A stretch of DNA of 36,850 nt from Candidatus Omnitrophota bacterium (GTDB lineage: Bacteria > Omnitrophota > Gorgyraeia > Gorgyraeales > Gorgyraeaceae). Where the stretch lies: the NCBI GenBank assembly GCA_018824725.1, contig JAHJGB010000004.1, positions 1 through 36,850 on the forward strand, in the 5' to 3' direction. Each line of letters starts with the position of its first letter. Positions within the stretch are counted from its first letter, which is position 1. Positions 26,048 through 33,786 of this stretch are shown piece after piece. The position numbers were made by a program, and so were the translations under genes. Under the pieces are notes generated by a model. It searched no databases and was not told the origin of the DNA. It worked only from the letters and a program-made list of their open reading frames with translations.

Positions 26048-27448
26048 CTAGTTGTTGTGCCTATTTTTAAAATAACTTAGCGCGCCGCCTACCACAAATA
26101 AAGAGCCCGTAACTAATATAAGATCTTCCTTATCTGCTATTTTTATGGCCTTACCTAAAGCCTCATCCGCATCTTTGATTTCTTGAATCCTTGGCCTTGA
26201 ACTTTGAAAATAATCTTTTAATTTCGATACGTTTTCAGCCCTGGGATTGTCTTTAGCCTCCGTGAGTATTATTATATCACCGGCTGCATCCAAAATACCG
26301 CTTACGCCTTTTATGTCCTTGTCGCTTGATATCCCAAATACGCATATCAGTTTTTTATATTTAAATATTCTCTTTATCGAGAAAATTAAAGCTGCCATGC
26401 TGGCAGGGTTTTGCGCCCCGTCTAAAATTATATTCGGGTTCTTCCGGATTATTTGCAATCTCCCTGGCCAGGTTGCTTTTTTTAATCCCTCTCTTATATT
26501 ATTTTCTTTTATATCAAATTTTTTCTTTATGGCTTCGATCATGCCTATGCTTATAGAGGCGTTTTCAATCTGATGAACGCCAATCAAATTTAATTCCAAA
26601 TTTTTATAATCATATCCCGGCGTTTCTAAATCAAAAACCTGGCCTAATTCACTCGAATGTAAAATAGAATATTTAATATCTTTTCCAATCTCATACAGTT
26701 CCGCATTTTTTTCTCTGCATGCTTTTCTTATAACATCCAGCGCTTCTTTTTCTTGCCTTGCGCTTACTACTTTTAACTTTTGCCTTTTGCCTTTTGACTT
26801 TTGACTTTTAATAATCCCTGTTTTTTCATACGCAATTTTTGCTAATGTATCGCCTAATTTATCAGTATGTTCCAGACTGATATTCGTCATGCCGCATACT
26901 AAAGGCGCTGCAACATTGGTCGCATCAAGCCTTCCGCCCATTCCTGTTTCTAAAACCGCTATATCAACCCGTTTTTGCTTAAAATACAAAAAAGCGCACG
27001 CTGTGAGTATTTCAAAAAAAGATACTTTGCCGAATTTTTCGTGTTCTCTGAACTTTTCAACTACAGGTTCTATTCCTTCTATAAGCTCATTAATTTCTTC
27101 TTCTCCTGCCATCCCCTCAAAATTATCTAACCTCCACTCTTCACCTTTCACCTCATTTAAATTATCTAATATTCTGATACGCTCCCTTGAATCCATAAGA
27201 TGCGGAGAAGTATAAAGCCCAACCTTATATCCGGCTTCCTTTAATATATAAGCTGTAATAGCACACGTAGATCCTTTGCCTTTAGAGCCTGCAACATGAA
27301 TAACATTCAAACCTTTATGCGGATTACCCAATTCATCTAAAAGAGCGATCATCCGTTCCAATCTGAACGAAGATGCATATTGATATCTCGGTATCTTTTC
27401 GAAATTTATAAAGGAATCAATGTATTCTATGGTGTCTTTATAATTCAT
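26048..27448 (-). CDS. folC: Bifunctional folylpolyglutamate/dihydrofolate synthase
   Basis: HVAGSKGKGSTCAITAYILKEAGYKVGLYTSPHL, LETGMGGRLDATN, SLEHTDKLGDTLAKIAYEKTGIIK, ILDGAQNPASM. Confidence 0.96.
   Translation of the reverse strand: MNYKDTIEYIDSFINFEKIPRYQYASSFRLERMIALLDELGNPHKGLNVIHVAGSKGKGSTCAITAYILKEAGYKVGLYTSPHLMDSRERIRILDNLNEVKGEEWRLDNFEGMAGEEEINELIEGIEPVVEKFREHEKFGKVSFFEILTACAFLYFKQKRVDIAVLETGMGGRLDATNVAAPLVCGMTNISLEHTDKLGDTLAKIAYEKTGIIKSQKSKGKRQKLKVVSARQEKEALDVIRKACREKNAELYEIGKDIKYSILHSSELGQVFDLETPGYDYKNLELNLIGVHQIENASISIGMIEAIKKKFDIKENNIREGLKKATWPGRLQIIRKNPNIILDGAQNPASMAALIFSIKRIFKYKKLICVFGISSDKDIKGVSGILDAAGDIIILTEAKDNPRAENVSKLKDYFQSSRPRIQEIKDADEALGKAIKIADKEDLILVTGSLFVVGGALSYFKNRHNN
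26776..26809. repeat. Heptanucleotide tandem array inside folC
   Basis: Same 34-nt sequence as in mnmE, with one further degenerate unit upstream (CTTTTAA). Confidence 0.95.
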
Positions 27449-27488
27449 ATATCAAAAGCCTGGGGTAGGTCTTCGAAAAGACGCTCGC

Positions 27489-27658
27489 CCTGCGGTAGTT
27501 GGGGTCTGAGGCGCATAAGAAAAATTTCGGCAAAAGTCCGCAAGGAATTACGGCGAAGTTTTTATACCGTCAAGACTACCTTCGGTATAAAAAATGAGCC
27601 GTAAGCCGTAGCGGACGGCGAAATTATTTCAGCGCCGAACGGCCCCAAGTGCCGCAGG
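27489..27658. repeat. 170-nt nested long hairpin between purH and folC
   Basis: Seven successive paired arms from CCTGCGG/CCGCAGG on the outside to TTTTTATACCG/CGGTATAAAAA on the inside. Confidence 0.85.
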
Positions 27659-27666
27659 CTTAATCA

Positions 27667-29265
27667 TCAATGTTTAAAATGCCTCGCGCCGGTAAGAACC
27701 ATGCTGATTCCGGCATCATCGCACGCTTTTATGACATGTTCGTCCCGTATAGAGCCGCCAGGCTGGATTATACTCGTTATCCCTGCCTTTTTGGCTTCCT
27801 CTATAGCATCCTCTTTAGGAAAGAACGCATCGCTTGCGCACGTAGAGCCTTTAGAAAGGCCCCTGGATTTCATTATAGCAATAACCATAGAATCAACCCT
27901 GGACATCTGGCCTGCGCCTACTCCAACTGTCCTGGTGCCCTGCGAAAGGACTATTGCATTTGACCTGACATGTTTTGCTATTTTCCATCCAAAAAGTAAA
28001 GACTCTATTTCCTCTTTGGCAGGTTTTTTCTTTGTAACCACCTTCAAATCTTTTTCTTCTATATTGAAAATATCTCTATCCTGTATTAAAAGCCCTCCGA
28101 CTACTTTTTTCAGGTCATAATCCTTCTCTATGCCTTTTAACCCGCCGACTTCTATCAATCTGAGATTCTTTTTGTCCATTAAGATATCCAGGGCATTTTT
28201 TTCGTATGAAGGGGCTATAATACACTCTGTAAAACCGGCGCTTATTATAGCTTCTGCTGTTTTAAAATCCACTTCTCTATTCAAGCCTACTATGCTTCCA
28301 AAAGCAGATATCTTGTCGCACTCCAGCGCATCTTTATAGGCATCTGCCAGGGTGTTTGCAGTAGCAGCGCCGCATGGATTAGTATGTTTTATCACGCTCG
28401 CTGCAGGTTCTTTAAATTCTTTTACTATTTCTAGCGCTGCATCCAGGTCTATGATATTATTAAACGAGAGCTCCTTGCCGTGGAGCTGCTTGGCATTACT
28501 TATGCCGACTACGTTACTATTCTTATCTTTATAAAAACTTGCTTTCTGATGAGGGTTTTCTCCGTACCTGAGGCTTTGCACTTTTTCAAATTTTAATTCC
28601 AGCGTATCCGGAAAATCTTTTTCACCCTCCACCCTTCCTGTCTCGAGCGAAGTCGAAGGAGACCCTTCGCCTTCATCCTGTCTTTTTAGATAGCTATAAA
28701 TCGCAGCATCATATTTTGAAGTCTTTTCAAAAACCTCAACACCGAGTTTAAAATGCATCTTATCGGAAATCGCCCCGTCATTTTCTTTCAATTCTTTTAT
28801 AATATCCTTGTATCTTTCAGGGTTGCATACCACCACTACATCTTTGGAATTTTTTGCAGCTGACCGTAACATGCTCGGCCCGCCTATATCTATATTCTCA
28901 ATAGCCTCTTCTAATTTCACCCCTGGCTTGGCAATTGTTTTTTCAAAAGGATAGAGATTCACCACCACCATATCTATCAGGCCTATGTCGTGTTTTTTGA
29001 CCTGCTCCATATGTTCTTTCTTGTCCCTTATGGCAAGAAGTCCGCCGTGAATCTTTGGATGCAGTGTTTTCACCCTGCCATCCAGCATCTCCGGAAACCC
29101 GGTATGATCTGACACAGATTTGACAGGTATGCCCATTTCCGCTATAAGTTTGGCAGTTCCGCCCGTAGATAACATTTCTACTTTAAACTCATTTAATACC
29201 TTTACCAATTCCTCCAAACCCGTCTTGTCTGAAACACTTATAAGCGCCCTACTTATTTTTCTCAC
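27667..29265 (-). CDS. purH: Bifunctional AICAR transformylase/IMP cyclohydrolase
   Basis: RALISVSDKTGLEELVK, STGGTAKLI, GFPEMLDGRVKTLHPKIHGGLL, RYGENPHQKASFY, KHTNPCGAA, SDAFFPKEDAIEEA, IQPGGSIRDEHVI. Confidence 0.97.
   Translation of the reverse strand: MRKISRALISVSDKTGLEELVKVLNEFKVEMLSTGGTAKLIAEMGIPVKSVSDHTGFPEMLDGRVKTLHPKIHGGLLAIRDKKEHMEQVKKHDIGLIDMVVVNLYPFEKTIAKPGVKLEEAIENIDIGGPSMLRSAAKNSKDVVVVCNPERYKDIIKELKENDGAISDKMHFKLGVEVFEKTSKYDAAIYSYLKRQDEGEGSPSTSLETGRVEGEKDFPDTLELKFEKVQSLRYGENPHQKASFYKDKNSNVVGISNAKQLHGKELSFNNIIDLDAALEIVKEFKEPAASVIKHTNPCGAATANTLADAYKDALECDKISAFGSIVGLNREVDFKTAEAIISAGFTECIIAPSYEKNALDILMDKKNLRLIEVGGLKGIEKDYDLKKVVGGLLIQDRDIFNIEEKDLKVVTKKKPAKEEIESLLFGWKIAKHVRSNAIVLSQGTRTVGVGAGQMSRVDSMVIAIMKSRGLSKGSTCASDAFFPKEDAIEEAKKAGITSIIQPGGSIRDEHVIKACDDAGISMVLTGARHFKH
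28638..28676. repeat. Repeat-like insertion within purH
   Basis: CTCGAGCGAAGTCGAAGGAGACCCTTCG core encoding GEGSPSTSLETGRVEGE in a variable loop; shares CGAGCGAAG with repeats at 11867-11881 and 30432-30446. Confidence 0.5.
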
Positions 29266-29287
29266 CTTGCCTCCTTTTTTTATACTG

Positions 29288-29322
29288 TGGAAGCCCGGCT
29301 CCCATAGGGAGTCGGGCTTCCA
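29288..29322. repeat. 16-bp near-perfect hairpin between the YchF-like gene and purH
   Basis: TGGAAGCCCGGCTCCC-ata-GGGAGTCGGGCTTCCA, one mismatch (G.U in the plus-sense RNA); no adjacent U-run. Confidence 0.8.
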
Positions 29323-29328
29323 TAAACT

Positions 29329-30336
29329 TCAAATATTAAATCTTATATTCAACATGTCTCCGTCTTTTACAACATACTCCTTGCCTTCTACTTTCAATAA
29401 TCCTGCCTCGCGCACCTTCTGCATATTGCCGGCGCATTTAATAAAATCTTCGTAATTCACAACCTCTGCCCTTATAAAACCCCTTTTTATATCGGAATGG
29501 ATTTTTCCTGCAGCCTCTATTACAGGCAAGCCTGACTCTAAATGCCAGCCCGTAGTGTCCTTGTCCCCCGCTGTAAAAAACGTAATAAGATTTAATTCCT
29601 TGGATATTAATTTTGCCATATTTTCCCTGAAATTATATCCGGAACCCATCTCTTTAGAAAACTGGTCCTGGTCCTCCGGATTCAACTCCAAAAGTTCAAG
29701 CTCTGTCTTTCCGAAAAATCTTATGCATCTCGCGCCGATTGAAGCGCAATATTCCTCAGCCGCTTTTATCTTATCCTCCTGTTTCCCCTCTTCAATATTT
29801 ATTACAACAATGATAGGCCTGAGGCTTATAAATGAAAAACCTGAAAAAACCTTCAGCTCATCCCTGGTTAACCCTATATTGCGTAAAAGTTTTGAATTTT
29901 CAAGAGACCCCTGGCATTTCTTTAACAGTTTCATCTCGCTCTCTATGTCAGTCTTAATCTTCATTCTTTCTTTCTCTATTTTATTGATCCTGTTCTGTAT
30001 GGCCTCAAGGTCGGCCAGTATAATGTCCATCATATAACCTTCCAGATCTTTTTTAGGGTCTTCGCTGAAAAATGCATTTGCTACGCATATAAACAAGTCT
30101 ATCTCGTGGAGTTTAGAATATTCCTTTCCGGTAAAACCTGCGCTTGAACTAATATCCAGAAAAGCTGTTTCAGGATATACCTTTTTCTTCGAGGAAAAAA
30201 TATCGCTGAGTTTTTTTATGCGGCTATCCATAAATTTAAACATGCCTATATCTCCTGTAATATTCGGAGACTGCAATAATACCTTAAATATGGACGTCTT
30301 GCCGGATTGCGCCGGGCCGATTATACCTATTTTCAT
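29329..30336 (-). CDS. Divergent YchF/OLA1-family GTPase
   Basis: N-terminal MKIGIIGPAQSGKTSIFKVLL; C-terminal TFFTAGDKDTTGWHLESGLPVIEAAGKIHSDIKRGFIRAEVVNYEDF...EGKEYVVKDGDMLNIRFNI (DUF933/TGS-like). Confidence 0.88.
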   Translation of the reverse strand: MKIGIIGPAQSGKTSIFKVLLQSPNITGDIGMFKFMDSRIKKLSDIFSSKKKVYPETAFLDISSSAGFTGKEYSKLHEIDLFICVANAFFSEDPKKDLEGYMMDIILADLEAIQNRINKIEKERMKIKTDIESEMKLLKKCQGSLENSKLLRNIGLTRDELKVFSGFSFISLRPIIVVINIEEGKQEDKIKAAEEYCASIGARCIRFFGKTELELLELNPEDQDQFSKEMGSGYNFRENMAKLISKELNLITFFTAGDKDTTGWHLESGLPVIEAAGKIHSDIKRGFIRAEVVNYEDFIKCAGNMQKVREAGLLKVEGKEYVVKDGDMLNIRFNI

Positions 30337-30356
30337 AACTAACTCTCTTTGTTTAT

Positions 30357-30480
30357 CGCAGAACCACGCGGAACATAACGCGGAAATACGCTGAAGCTAA
30401 CCGCTAACTTCCGCGTTTTTCTGCGCCTGTTCCGAGCGAAGCGAAGAACAGCTTCCGCGTAGTTCCGCGATTAGCATTTA
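30357..30480. repeat. Palindromic TTCCGCG-rich repeat, copy 1 (intergenic)
   Basis: 17-nt arms CGCAGAACCACGCGGAA (30357-30373) versus TTCCGCGTTTTTCTGCG (30409-30425), 15/17 paired; CTTCCGCGTAGTTCCGCG at 30452-30469. Confidence 0.8.
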
Positions 30481-30487
30481 GTTTTTT

Positions 30488-31132
30488 TCACGCAGTCCTA
30501 AGGCGGGCAATCACTTCAAAAGTTTCGCCTTCTTTAGCTTTTTTATCCTCTACGCGTATCTTTATCTTAACTGCCTTTGGCAGGCCAACGCCTGAGGCTT
30601 CATCAGAATTCCAGGCATCCAGCCATACTAAACCGTCAAAATATGAAAATTCCAGTTGTGAAACATTGTCGCTTAATATATCGCTATGGTCATATGTCCC
30701 AAAATCATAATCCGGCTCTACATCATCATTCCGCATAAGTAGTCTTTTGGCGCCATCCAGCCAATACTCCACTTCGCTAAGCTCAAATACACCTGAATCC
30801 GTAGAAACAAAAGAAATAAAACTGATTTTATTTTTATCTCCCGTAAACTTACAAAGAACATTGCTGTTGATCACTGCCTGGCTTATCTCTGTGCTGATTC
30901 TTGAAACAGCGTTCCTTGCGTTTTGATAACGCTGGCTCCTGGTCTCTCCCTTTTGCCACGATTTTGAAGCGCTCCTGAAAATAGTAAACGTAGAAGCCAC
31001 TATCATCGCCAATATTGCGAGAGAAATGAGTATTTCTACAAGCGTGAAACCTTCTGCAAATAACTTCCGCGTAGTTCCGCGTCCCCGCAGTTGCGGGGCT
31101 TCCGCGTTGGTTCCGCGATTATTTAGTAACAT
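30488..31132 (-). CDS. Prepilin-type N-terminal cleavage/methylation domain protein (GspJ/PilW-like)
   Basis: EGFTLVEILISLAILAMIVASTFTIFRSASKSW type III leader, preceded by a repeat-encoded extension. Confidence 0.85.
   Translation of the reverse strand: MLLNNRGTNAEAPQLRGRGTTRKLFAEGFTLVEILISLAILAMIVASTFTIFRSASKSWQKGETRSQRYQNARNAVSRISTEISQAVINSNVLCKFTGDKNKISFISFVSTDSGVFELSEVEYWLDGAKRLLMRNDDVEPDYDFGTYDHSDILSDNVSQLEFSYFDGLVWLDAWNSDEASGVGLPKAVKIKIRVEDKKAKEGETFEVIARLRTA
31064..31126. repeat. TTCCGCG-rich repeat, copy 2, inside the prepilin leader coding region
   Basis: CTTCCGCGTAGTTCCGCG at 31064-31081 identical to 30452-30469; additional CCCCGCA-gt-TGCGGGG hairpin and a second TTCCGCG pair inserted. 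Confidence 0.85.
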
Positions 31133-31499
31133 ACGTGATAAACTCTTTGGATCTGGTGGTATTACGTTCAGGCCAGGTTATAGTCACTGTAATCTTTCTT
31201 ATATCCCCGGTTGACTCGATCCCTTCAAGCGAAGCTTCGTCTATCTTTATAGCCCATTCAAAATCCCCGTCTTTTCCTGACATGGGTATTTTAGGAGGAA
31301 GTTCTGTTATCGCATCAAACCCTGCCAGTTTTACATCTTCTATCTTGTTCTGCGCCAGAAAGGACGCTTTTGTCAGCATACCTGCGCGCTGTGATGCCCG
31401 CAAACCAATAGGAAATATCTGCAGCACCCCGACCAGGCCTATAGCCAGCACAGCTATAGCAATAATTAACTCTAGTAATGAAAACCCTTTCTTGTTCAT
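31119..31499 (-). CDS. Prepilin-like pseudopilin (GspI/PilV-like)
   Basis: MNKKGFSLLELIIAIAVLAIGLVGVLQIFPIGLRASQRAGMLTKASFLAQNKIED. Confidence 0.88.
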   Translation of the reverse strand: MNKKGFSLLELIIAIAVLAIGLVGVLQIFPIGLRASQRAGMLTKASFLAQNKIEDVKLAGFDAITELPPKIPMSGKDGDFEWAIKIDEASLEGIESTGDIRKITVTITWPERNTTRSKEFITYVTK

Positions 31500-31501
31500 T
31501 T

Positions 31502-32578
31502 TTATTCGACTAGTTTTGCCAGCGAGAAAAGCGGCATGAACATCGCGACAACAATAAATCCTACCATGAGTCCCATAAAAACTATAAGAAGCGGCTCGAG
31601 AAGGGAGGTAAGGCCGCTCACAGCCACATCCACTTCATCTTCAAAATTATCTGCAATCTGTATCAACATTTTTGAAAGATCCCCTGTTTCCTCTCCTATA
31701 TTGACCATCTTAGTGACAAGCGGGGGGAATGCTTTGCTTGTTTCCATGGGGCCTGACACGCTTTCTCCTTCTTTGATGCTGTTCCTGATCTGCATAACTG
31801 CCCTGCCAATAAACTCATTTCCTATCGTATCCCGCACTGTCTCCAGGGCCGCCAGTATAGGAACCCCACTTGAAAGCAAAGTCCCAAGAGTCCTTGAAAA
31901 TCTTGCCACTGCAATCTGCTGTATTAAATTCCCTACAACAGGGATGCGCAGCTTCATTTTATCTATTACCATTCTCCTGTCCGGATTTTTTACAATCGCT
32001 TTATATATCGCAATCACGAAAACCGGAATAAGAGGTATAAGAAACCATATGCGCCTGGTAATATCGCTGACCACAATCAATATCTTGGTGGGAAGCGGCA
32101 AATCCCCGCCAAGTTCTGAAAACATGCTTGTAAATGTCGGGATTACAAAAACCATCAACATTATAAGTATCAGCACGGCAACTATCATGACAAACATAGG
32201 GTACATCAGCGCTGATTTTACCCTATCCTTAAGTTTCTGGGCTTTATCCAGAAACTCGGACAATCGCTTGAGTATGCCTTCCAGCATGCCCCCGAGCTCT
32301 CCAGCCTTTATCATGTTTACATAAAAATCAGGGAAAACTTTCGGGAAATGCGAAAGCGCTTCTGAAAAATTGGAGCCGCCCTCGACTTCATCTGCTACTA
32401 TTTTTATAATTCCTTTTAAAGCCCCTGGCTCCAATTGATCATACAGCGTCCTGAGCGATTTTACCAGAGGTAGGCCTGCTGCTATAAGCGTAGCAAGTTG
32501 CCTGGTGAATAAAACGAGGGATTTGGTGCTTACCTTTTTTTTGAAATTTAATAGCGCTAAAAATTTCTGAAGATCCAT
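31502..32578 (-). CDS. Type II secretion/type IV pilus inner-membrane platform protein (GspF/PilC)
   Basis: LVLFTRQLATLIAAGLPLVKSL...MIKAGELGGMLEGILKRLSEFLDK...ARFSRTLGTLLSSGVPILAALE...VNIGEETGDLSKML. Confidence 0.95.
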   Translation of the reverse strand: MDLQKFLALLNFKKKVSTKSLVLFTRQLATLIAAGLPLVKSLRTLYDQLEPGALKGIIKIVADEVEGGSNFSEALSHFPKVFPDFYVNMIKAGELGGMLEGILKRLSEFLDKAQKLKDRVKSALMYPMFVMIVAVLILIMLMVFVIPTFTSMFSELGGDLPLPTKILIVVSDITRRIWFLIPLIPVFVIAIYKAIVKNPDRRMVIDKMKLRIPVVGNLIQQIAVARFSRTLGTLLSSGVPILAALETVRDTIGNEFIGRAVMQIRNSIKEGESVSGPMETSKAFPPLVTKMVNIGEETGDLSKMLIQIADNFEDEVDVAVSGLTSLLEPLLIVFMGLMVGFIVVAMFMPLFSLAKLVE

Positions 32579-32581
32579 CGC

Positions 32582-33763
32582 TCATCTTTTTACAACAGTA
32601 TCATTAATTTCTATATCCAAACCTTCTTTGATATCCTTTATATCAGCCGCAGCGATTCTGTCCCGCGCCTGTATAATCTCTACTGAACCCAGAAACATCT
32701 CTCCCCTGTAAACATTGAACCTGTTTCCTATATCAATGCCGTCCTGCCTGCCAAGGTCTATAACAACAAAATTATGTTCTTTGTTAATAGTGATAATCCT
32801 GCCTTTCAATCCGGCTGTTGTTTCGCCTACGCGCTCCAAAGAAGGAGATGTCAGCTTCGCTACTTTCTGGGCGCGGATAGGAGGTAAATCCACCTCTTCG
32901 GGGCTATGATAGGTCTCTGCCCTTATGTCCTTGGAACTTGCCGCATTTTCCTGCAGGGCAACCTTAAATTTATTTATTTCCTGATTTTTATACTCCAGGT
33001 CGCTTTGAAGGCTCACAATCTTTGCCTTCATGTTTTCTTTTTCAGCCAAAAGATCGTTATATTCCTTTGCTATTTCCTTAAACTCGGATATCTTGGATTT
33101 AAGCCCGCTGTTCTCTGTCTCGATCTGTTCGGATATGGCCTTGACATCTTTATTCAGATCCTTTTCCTTTAAAAAATCAGCGCTTATGATTTCCGCCACC
33201 TGCTCGGAATTCTTAAGCTTTTGCTCAATCGCGCTTTTTTCTTCCTGTAATTTTGCCAGTTTCATATCTTTATCCATGCTCTCGGCCTTCAACCTGGATA
33301 ACTCCATGTCTTTCGGCTCTATATCATTCTTTAATCTTTGCATCTCAACCTCTAAACCGACCTTCTGCTTCAAGAGATTAGCCACAAACATATCAGATTC
33401 CATTTCTCTTAATCTTTTCTCAAGAAAGGATTTTGCTTTTTTAATGCTGGCGAGGTCTTTTTTCAATACATCCCTCTCGCTGACCGCTGCCTCGTGGTCA
33501 GACTTAAGTCCGGAATGCCTGGCTTCCAGCGCATTAAACCTCTCTTCTATGGCTTGCAGTTTTGACTTTAATTCTGTCTTCTCCCTGGTTGCGGCAGCCA
33601 GCTCCGTGCCCAGCTTATCCATAGTAGATTTGAATAGTTCTTCCAGATTTGTGTATTCATTATAGAGTTTTTCTTTTGCGAAGAAAAACCAAGCCGTGCT
33701 CAGACTGCTCAACACCACCAATCCTACCAGTATCCACAGTATTGACCGTAGCGTTTTATCCAT
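32582..33763 (-). CDS. Membrane-anchored coiled-coil protein with C-terminal beta-rich domain, function unknown
   Basis: One N-terminal TM, ~230-residue heptad-rich region, C-terminal LKGRIITINKEHNFVVIDLGRQDGIDIGNRFNVYRGEMFLGSVEI resembling FlgT/MreC-like beta domains. Confidence 0.7.
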   Translation of the reverse strand: MDKTLRSILWILVGLVVLSSLSTAWFFFAKEKLYNEYTNLEELFKSTMDKLGTELAAATREKTELKSKLQAIEERFNALEARHSGLKSDHEAAVSERDVLKKDLASIKKAKSFLEKRLREMESDMFVANLLKQKVGLEVEMQRLKNDIEPKDMELSRLKAESMDKDMKLAKLQEEKSAIEQKLKNSEQVAEIISADFLKEKDLNKDVKAISEQIETENSGLKSKISEFKEIAKEYNDLLAEKENMKAKIVSLQSDLEYKNQEINKFKVALQENAASSKDIRAETYHSPEEVDLPPIRAQKVAKLTSPSLERVGETTAGLKGRIITINKEHNFVVIDLGRQDGIDIGNRFNVYRGEMFLGSVEIIQARDRIAAADIKDIKEGLDIEINDTVVKR

Positions 33764-33786
33764 AATTTTATCTCCTTAAGCATTTT

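Noticed and set aside
25796-26809. Interpreting the heptamer arrays as CRISPR-like repeats
   Set aside because: Units are 7 bp, contiguous without spacers, and lie in coding sequence
27380-27604. Plus ORF of 74 aa entering the purH-folC gap
   Set aside because: Runs antisense out of folC into the long hairpin; no family signal
27489-27658. Integron attC site or group II intron fragment
   Set aside because: No attC core sites, no integrase and no intron domain V motif could be recognised; only nested pairing is supported
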